DNA of 18,510 nt from NCBI GenBank assembly GCA_020718265.1, contig DYSM01000020.1:1-18510 (forward strand), given 5' to 3'. Source of the stretch: Draconibacterium orientale (GTDB lineage: Bacteria > Bacteroidota > Bacteroidia > Bacteroidales > JAADGE01). The translations under genes were made by a program, and so were the position numbers. Below are positions 15,137-18,510 of the stretch, piece after piece. Position 1 is the stretch's first letter, and every line of letters starts with the position of its first letter. The notes beneath the pieces are model-generated. The model had not been told where the DNA came from. It saw only the letters and a list, made by a program, of their open reading frames with translations, and made no database searches.

Positions 15137-15538
15137 CTAAAAATCTATTTCCGAATCCGAGGGATATTCTCGGATTTCGAAATCAAGTTTCGACACTAAT
15201 TTTATCTCGGCTCCGCGTTCCTGCGACATTTCATCTCCTTCCTCGTATTGCCAAAGGACTTTTACTTTGTTTCCGGTTTTTTCAATTTCTTCAAGCACCA
15301 TGATTATTTTCATAACTTGGCGCGCCGATGAGGAGTTGAAATACTCCAAATCGAACTCAAAAAGGGTTTCCGGGTTCGGATTTTTTACATATTCAGCCAG
15401 CCAATTATAAATAGGCATATAAAAACCGTTGGGGTCTTCCACAATCGAACGACCGCCGACTTTGAAGATGCCCTGTTGTTGGTCAAAATGTGCCGATGGG
15501 CTGGTTTTGGTTTTTTCTAAAACAAAAGGTTCTAACAT
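15137..15538 (-). CDS. SiaC-like (DUF1987) regulatory phosphoprotein, first copy
   Basis: A 133-residue DUF1987/SiaC paralogue, directly downstream (2 nt) of the SiaB-like kinase gene and so its most obvious substrate. Motifs are VEDPNGFYMP (33-42), NPNPET, EYFNSSSARQ with S69 at the presumed acceptor position, and VKVLWQYEEGDEM (92-104). It carries a longer N terminus and a unique acidic C-terminal tail (PSDSEIDF). As in the other two copies the acceptor is Ser where P. aeruginosa SiaC has Thr. The fold in this family resembles the STAS-type anti-sigma antagonists, so it probably switches a partner protein according to its phosphorylation state. Confidence 0.85.
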   Translation of the reverse strand: MLEPFVLEKTKTSPSAHFDQQQGIFKVGGRSIVEDPNGFYMPIYNWLAEYVKNPNPETLFEFDLEYFNSSSARQVMKIIMVLEEIEKTGNKVKVLWQYEEGDEMSQERGAEIKLVSKLDFEIREYPSDSEIDF

Positions 15539-15540
15539 GA

Positions 15541-16629
15541 TTAAAATTTTACGGTAAGTGAAAAGAAGGAATACTCGTCGGTTACGGGCGTGAATTCGTA
15601 TTGAATTTTGTCTTCCGTTTCGCGAGCCAAGTCGATTAAACCTAAGCCTGCGCTACCCGTTTCGGTTACGCGACCTTCGCGTAAGTATTTACGATACAGA
15701 TTGTTAAGTGATTCTTTATCCATGGAATTTACCAAGTCAAGTTGTCCTTTGAGCGAATCTACTTTGTTGCTTGCGATGTAATTTCCGGTGCCCACTTCAA
15801 AACGTCCGTTATTGAGTCCCATCACGAAAATGCCCTCGCGGTCGCCGTCGAGTACAAAACTGTGTTTGCTGATATTTTGAAGGATTTCAACTAAGAAATG
15901 GTAAATTTTCTTTTGCATTTTCAACTTCATGTTGTGCATGTTGTCTTCCACCATCTTCAAAACGGGTCCGACAGCGTCTTGCGAGAAACTGCCTTTGTGC
16001 ATCATCAGAATTTTTTCCTCGCCGATACGTTTTTGAATTGCTTTGGCATCTTCAATGGACACATCTTCGCTCGGATTTTCTACGTTTGCGTTGCGAAGTT
16101 GAATTTGCATGAAAAACATGGATTTTTCTTCGTTAACTTTCACAAAATCAAACGGCAGTTTGTCGTCCGTTTTGCGAACCATTTCAATAAACCCTAAGCC
16201 TGCCCCGCCTTTTTGGTTGATTTGCTTGTTGGTTAAAACTTCTCGATAAAAATCGTTTAACTCTTTCTTTGTCAATGTATTAACTTTTTCTAAGCGGTCG
16301 CGCACCAGCGGAATTTTATCGTTGTCAATCAGGTTCGCCGAAATGACAAAAAATATGTTTCCCACATTGCGCACCATAAAAAAATCTGACGTCGGAAGTG
16401 GATCAGTGGCTTCGCCGTCGCTGTCGGCATAGCGTGCAATATTTTGAAAACTTTCAATCATCAAGAACGATAATTTGTTCCGAAGTTTGGAATGTTCTTC
16501 GTCCATGTTATTCTTAATCAGCTCAGTAGCCATAGCTAACACGGTATTGCTGAAACTTCCTCGATACGCAAAACTGATTCCGTCGTCTTTGAGAAGGTCG
16601 AAAAATTTGTAAATCGTTCCTGTTGTCAT
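15541..16629 (-). CDS. Tandem-duplicated SiaB-like protein kinase (DUF6272 x2)
   Basis: A 362-residue protein made of two SiaB-type GHKL kinase modules of about 175 residues, where a standard SiaB has one. Module 1 (about 5-178) has YRGSFS, the N box MIESFQNIARYA with E59 and N63, the KKELNDFYREVL helix and the G2 loop GGAGLGFIE (141-149). Module 2 (about 190-362) repeats the order: HKGSFS, VEILQNISKHS with E248 and N252, KESLNNLYRKYL, then GSAGLGLID (325-333). Both keep the ATP-binding Asn and Gly loop, so both may be active. SiaB phosphorylates SiaC; here three SiaC-like genes follow immediately in the same operon. No SiaA-type phosphatase or SiaD cyclase is in the window. The ATG at 16629 is the only reasonable start. 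Confidence 0.83.
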   Translation of the reverse strand: MTTGTIYKFFDLLKDDGISFAYRGSFSNTVLAMATELIKNNMDEEHSKLRNKLSFLMIESFQNIARYADSDGEATDPLPTSDFFMVRNVGNIFFVISANLIDNDKIPLVRDRLEKVNTLTKKELNDFYREVLTNKQINQKGGAGLGFIEMVRKTDDKLPFDFVKVNEEKSMFFMQIQLRNANVENPSEDVSIEDAKAIQKRIGEEKILMMHKGSFSQDAVGPVLKMVEDNMHNMKLKMQKKIYHFLVEILQNISKHSFVLDGDREGIFVMGLNNGRFEVGTGNYIASNKVDSLKGQLDLVNSMDKESLNNLYRKYLREGRVTETGSAGLGLIDLARETEDKIQYEFTPVTDEYSFFSLTVKF

Positions 16630-16881
16630 GTTACTTCTATTTTCAATGCGTAAATTTAGGATATTGAAGTCAAAAAGTAAAAATTTTTTTCAACTATTTA
16701 CAATAATTTACTGAATATTTTACTTATTACCAAGTCAATATGACACCAAATTTGGTATAAAAAAACAATTTAATTATCTATCTATCAGAATTTTATATGA
16801 AAATATTTAGTTAAAAAAAATATTTTTTTCAAGTTGATATTTTTTCTAATTACGGTTCAAAAATAATAATAATTTCTGAAA
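16630..16881. other. AT-rich intergenic region upstream of the SiaB/SiaC operon
   Basis: 252 bp without a credible gene. It holds the 12-bp perfect palindrome ACCAAATTTGGT (16745-16756). TTATTACCAA about 20 bp to its left and TTGGTATAA at its right form a looser inverted pair. A minus-strand TATTTTTG (16865-16858) fits the -7 consensus but would leave a leader of over 220 nt; TAAATTTA (about 16666-16659) is a closer but imperfect -7 candidate. The operon promoter should be here but cannot be placed firmly. Confidence 0.45.
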
Positions 16882-18510
16882 TTAAGTATAATTTCTTCCG
16901 AAAGGTGCAGTTTCTGCAACAGTTTTGGCTATATTTTCGAGATAGATACTAATTTGTTTGAGCGCGTCGAACAGGTCTGTATGAATTTGGTGCGTTTGGA
17001 GAGTTGCCGATTTTTCTTGATTAAAGCGCATAAAGTGGCGATGTCGGTATTGCGTTTCCAAAATATCGTAGGTTTCTCCTTTTACCATAACTTTTACGGC
17101 TTGTATCGCATCCTTTTTTTCAAATACGTTTGCGAGTCGGCTAAGTTGTTTCATCATTTTTTCGTGGTACGAAATCAAATCAGCGCGTCCATCTTCGGAA
17201 AAATCCGCTCCGAGTGCCTTCTTCTGTGCAATCATCGGAATCATATCTTTATGTATAATGTCCGCCGTATGTTCTATATCATTAACAATGCTCATTAGTC
17301 CGAAAATTTCCGCCATTCGATTCTCATTCAAGTCTTTACGGCTAAGTTCTATGATATAGTCCGTGATTGCGGTTTCGAGAAAATCAATCTCCTCCTCGCG
17401 CATATCGAGTGCCTGAATCAAATCCAATTCCGGATGATATTTATCTTTCGGAATATCTTTTTGGATAAAAGGTAAAATCACAGTTTCAAGCATTCGAGAC
17501 AAAATGTGCAGTGCACGCGATATTTCCAAAATAACCAAATCAATTGCGGGCTCCGGCGTTTTCAAAGCATGTTTATTGATAAATTTTGTAACTAAATGCG
17601 ATTTCTTGCGCTTATCATCGGGCAAAAGCTTCGTTATCAACTTAGTAACGCTTTTTGAAAACGGCAAAAACACAAATGCCAACGTCAGATTAAAAATGGT
17701 ATGCGCATTAGCAGTTTGTCGCCCGACATTTTCGGACAAAAGTTTCAGAAATTCAGCACATTGCGGAATCCAAAACACAAAAATAAGCGCGCCTGTAACC
17801 TTCGCAACCGTGTGCACGAGTGCCACGCGCTTCGCCTCACGCGAGGCACTTGCGGACACCAGCCAAGCCGTGCTTACAGAGCCTACATTTGCGCCGATTA
17901 CCAATGAAATTGCAGCCTCTGTGCCTATCAAATTTTGTTGCGCCAACACAATTACGATTCCGGTAAACGCGCCGCTGCTTTGTATCATCGCGGTTACGGC
18001 AAGCCCGACCAACACGCCGGCAACAGGATTATCGAGGGTTTTCAGCATGTTTAAAAATTCGGGCATGTCGTGAATGGGCGTCAAAGCGGAATTCATTAAA
18101 TGTAAGCCGAAAAAGAGCAAACCAAACCCGAGAATCGTATCGCCAAAATATTTTACGGAATTTTTCTTTGAAAATGTCGAAATTGCAAATCCGAGTGCAA
18201 CAACGGGCAACGCATAATCCGTAATACTAAACGCAATTAACTGACCTGTAAGCGTATTCCCGATATTTGCGCCCAGCAAAACGCTGAACGATTGCGCAAA
18301 ACTCATCAAACCGGATTGCACGAAACCGACCAACATTACCGTTGTTGCACTGCCCGATTGTATCGCCATCGTAACGATTAAACCTGCAAAAAATCCGAGA
18401 AACCGATTATTCGTAAGTTTAGAAAGAATTGCACGCAAATGATTTCCGGCAGATTTCCGCAAACTTTCGCTCATGCGTGCCATGCCGAAAAGAAAAAGTG
18501 CCAAACCGCC
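16882..18510 (-). CDS. Na/Pi-cotransporter family protein with PhoU-like domain (5' end outside window)
   Basis: At least 542 residues; the frame runs open through the window edge, so the true N terminus is missing. The visible start LALFLFGMARMSESLR is the first helix of the PNaS (NptA/YjbB) family. Two inverted-topology repeats carry the substrate motifs AIQSGSATT (about residues 47-55 of the visible part) and MIQSSGAFTG, each in a Q-S-S/G hairpin, with LGANIGNT and IGANVGS nearby. About nine hydrophobic helices reach to about residue 290. The last 210 residues are a helical PhoU-like cytosolic domain with DLIQALDMREEEIDFLE-type helices. Proteins of this type move phosphate with sodium, mostly as exporters or regulators in bacteria. 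The 252-nt gap to the SiaB gene suggests a separate transcription unit. Confidence 0.9.
   Translation of the reverse strand, partial: GGLALFLFGMARMSESLRKSAGNHLRAILSKLTNNRFLGFFAGLIVTMAIQSGSATTVMLVGFVQSGLMSFAQSFSVLLGANIGNTLTGQLIAFSITDYALPVVALGFAISTFSKKNSVKYFGDTILGFGLLFFGLHLMNSALTPIHDMPEFLNMLKTLDNPVAGVLVGLAVTAMIQSSGAFTGIVIVLAQQNLIGTEAAISLVIGANVGSVSTAWLVSASASREAKRVALVHTVAKVTGALIFVFWIPQCAEFLKLLSENVGRQTANAHTIFNLTLAFVFLPFSKSVTKLITKLLPDDKRKKSHLVTKFINKHALKTPEPAIDLVILEISRALHILSRMLETVILPFIQKDIPKDKYHPELDLIQALDMREEEIDFLETAITDYIIELSRKDLNENRMAEIFGLMSIVNDIEHTADIIHKDMIPMIAQKKALGADFSEDGRADLISYHEKMMKQLSRLANVFEKKDAIQAVKVMVKGETYDILETQYRHRHFMRFNQEKSATLQTHQIHTDLFDALKQISIYLENIAKTVAETAPFGRNYT

Noticed and set aside
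17504..18073. A 189-codon plus-strand open frame.
   Set aside because: It lies entirely antisense to the conserved membrane transporter gene, has a cysteine-rich random composition and no start context.

Overview
The window looks like a chromosomal segment of a member of the Bacteroidota. Four kinds of evidence support this. The DNA is AT-rich. Shine-Dalgarno sequences are absent or weak. Several genes are preceded by the Bacteroidota sigma-factor -7 box TAnnTTTG (ffh, the rRNA methyltransferase, the antitoxin and the receiver gene). The proteins also resemble Bacteroidota families. No rRNA, tRNA, CRISPR array, phage gene or transposase is visible.

Left part, plus strand (1-4391): a compact cluster of two zinc-ribbon/DUF4178 proteins, a small Ser/Asp/Tyr-rich membrane-anchored protein, a DUF350 membrane protein and a multi-TM spermidine-synthase-like enzyme. 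DUF4178, DUF350 and aminopropyltransferase genes recur together in many bacteria, so this is probably a membrane-associated polyamine-linked modification or stress system whose function is unknown.

4408-4975, minus strand: a type II toxin-antitoxin pair. The antitoxin gene is intact and has a palindrome over its own promoter. The overlapping ParE/RelE-type toxin gene is broken twice, by a one-base frameshift and by an in-frame TAA. This double lesion was found by reading the reverse strand across frames.

Middle, plus strand (5086-10161): an RlmD/TrmA-type RNA m5U methyltransferase with a 4Fe-4S site, a DUF4143-type AAA ATPase preceded by three palindromic elements spaced exactly 39 bp apart, then ffh (SRP GTPase) and folD (one-carbon metabolism).

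Right part, minus strand (10185-18510, transcribed right to left): a Na/Pi-cotransporter-family protein with a PhoU-like tail, cut by the window edge; then a four-gene operon made of a tandem-duplicated SiaB-like kinase and three consecutive SiaC-like (DUF1987) proteins, closed by a clear terminator; then fur, purA, a TPR-containing HisKA_2 histidine kinase starting 4 nt after purA, and a stand-alone receiver protein with its own promoter.

The most interesting parts are the SiaB-SiaB/SiaC x3 partner-switching module (one double kinase, three putative phospho-acceptors, with no SiaA phosphatase or SiaD cyclase in view), the DUF4178/DUF350/aminopropyltransferase cluster, the decayed toxin with a retained antitoxin, and the 39-bp-spaced palindromes.
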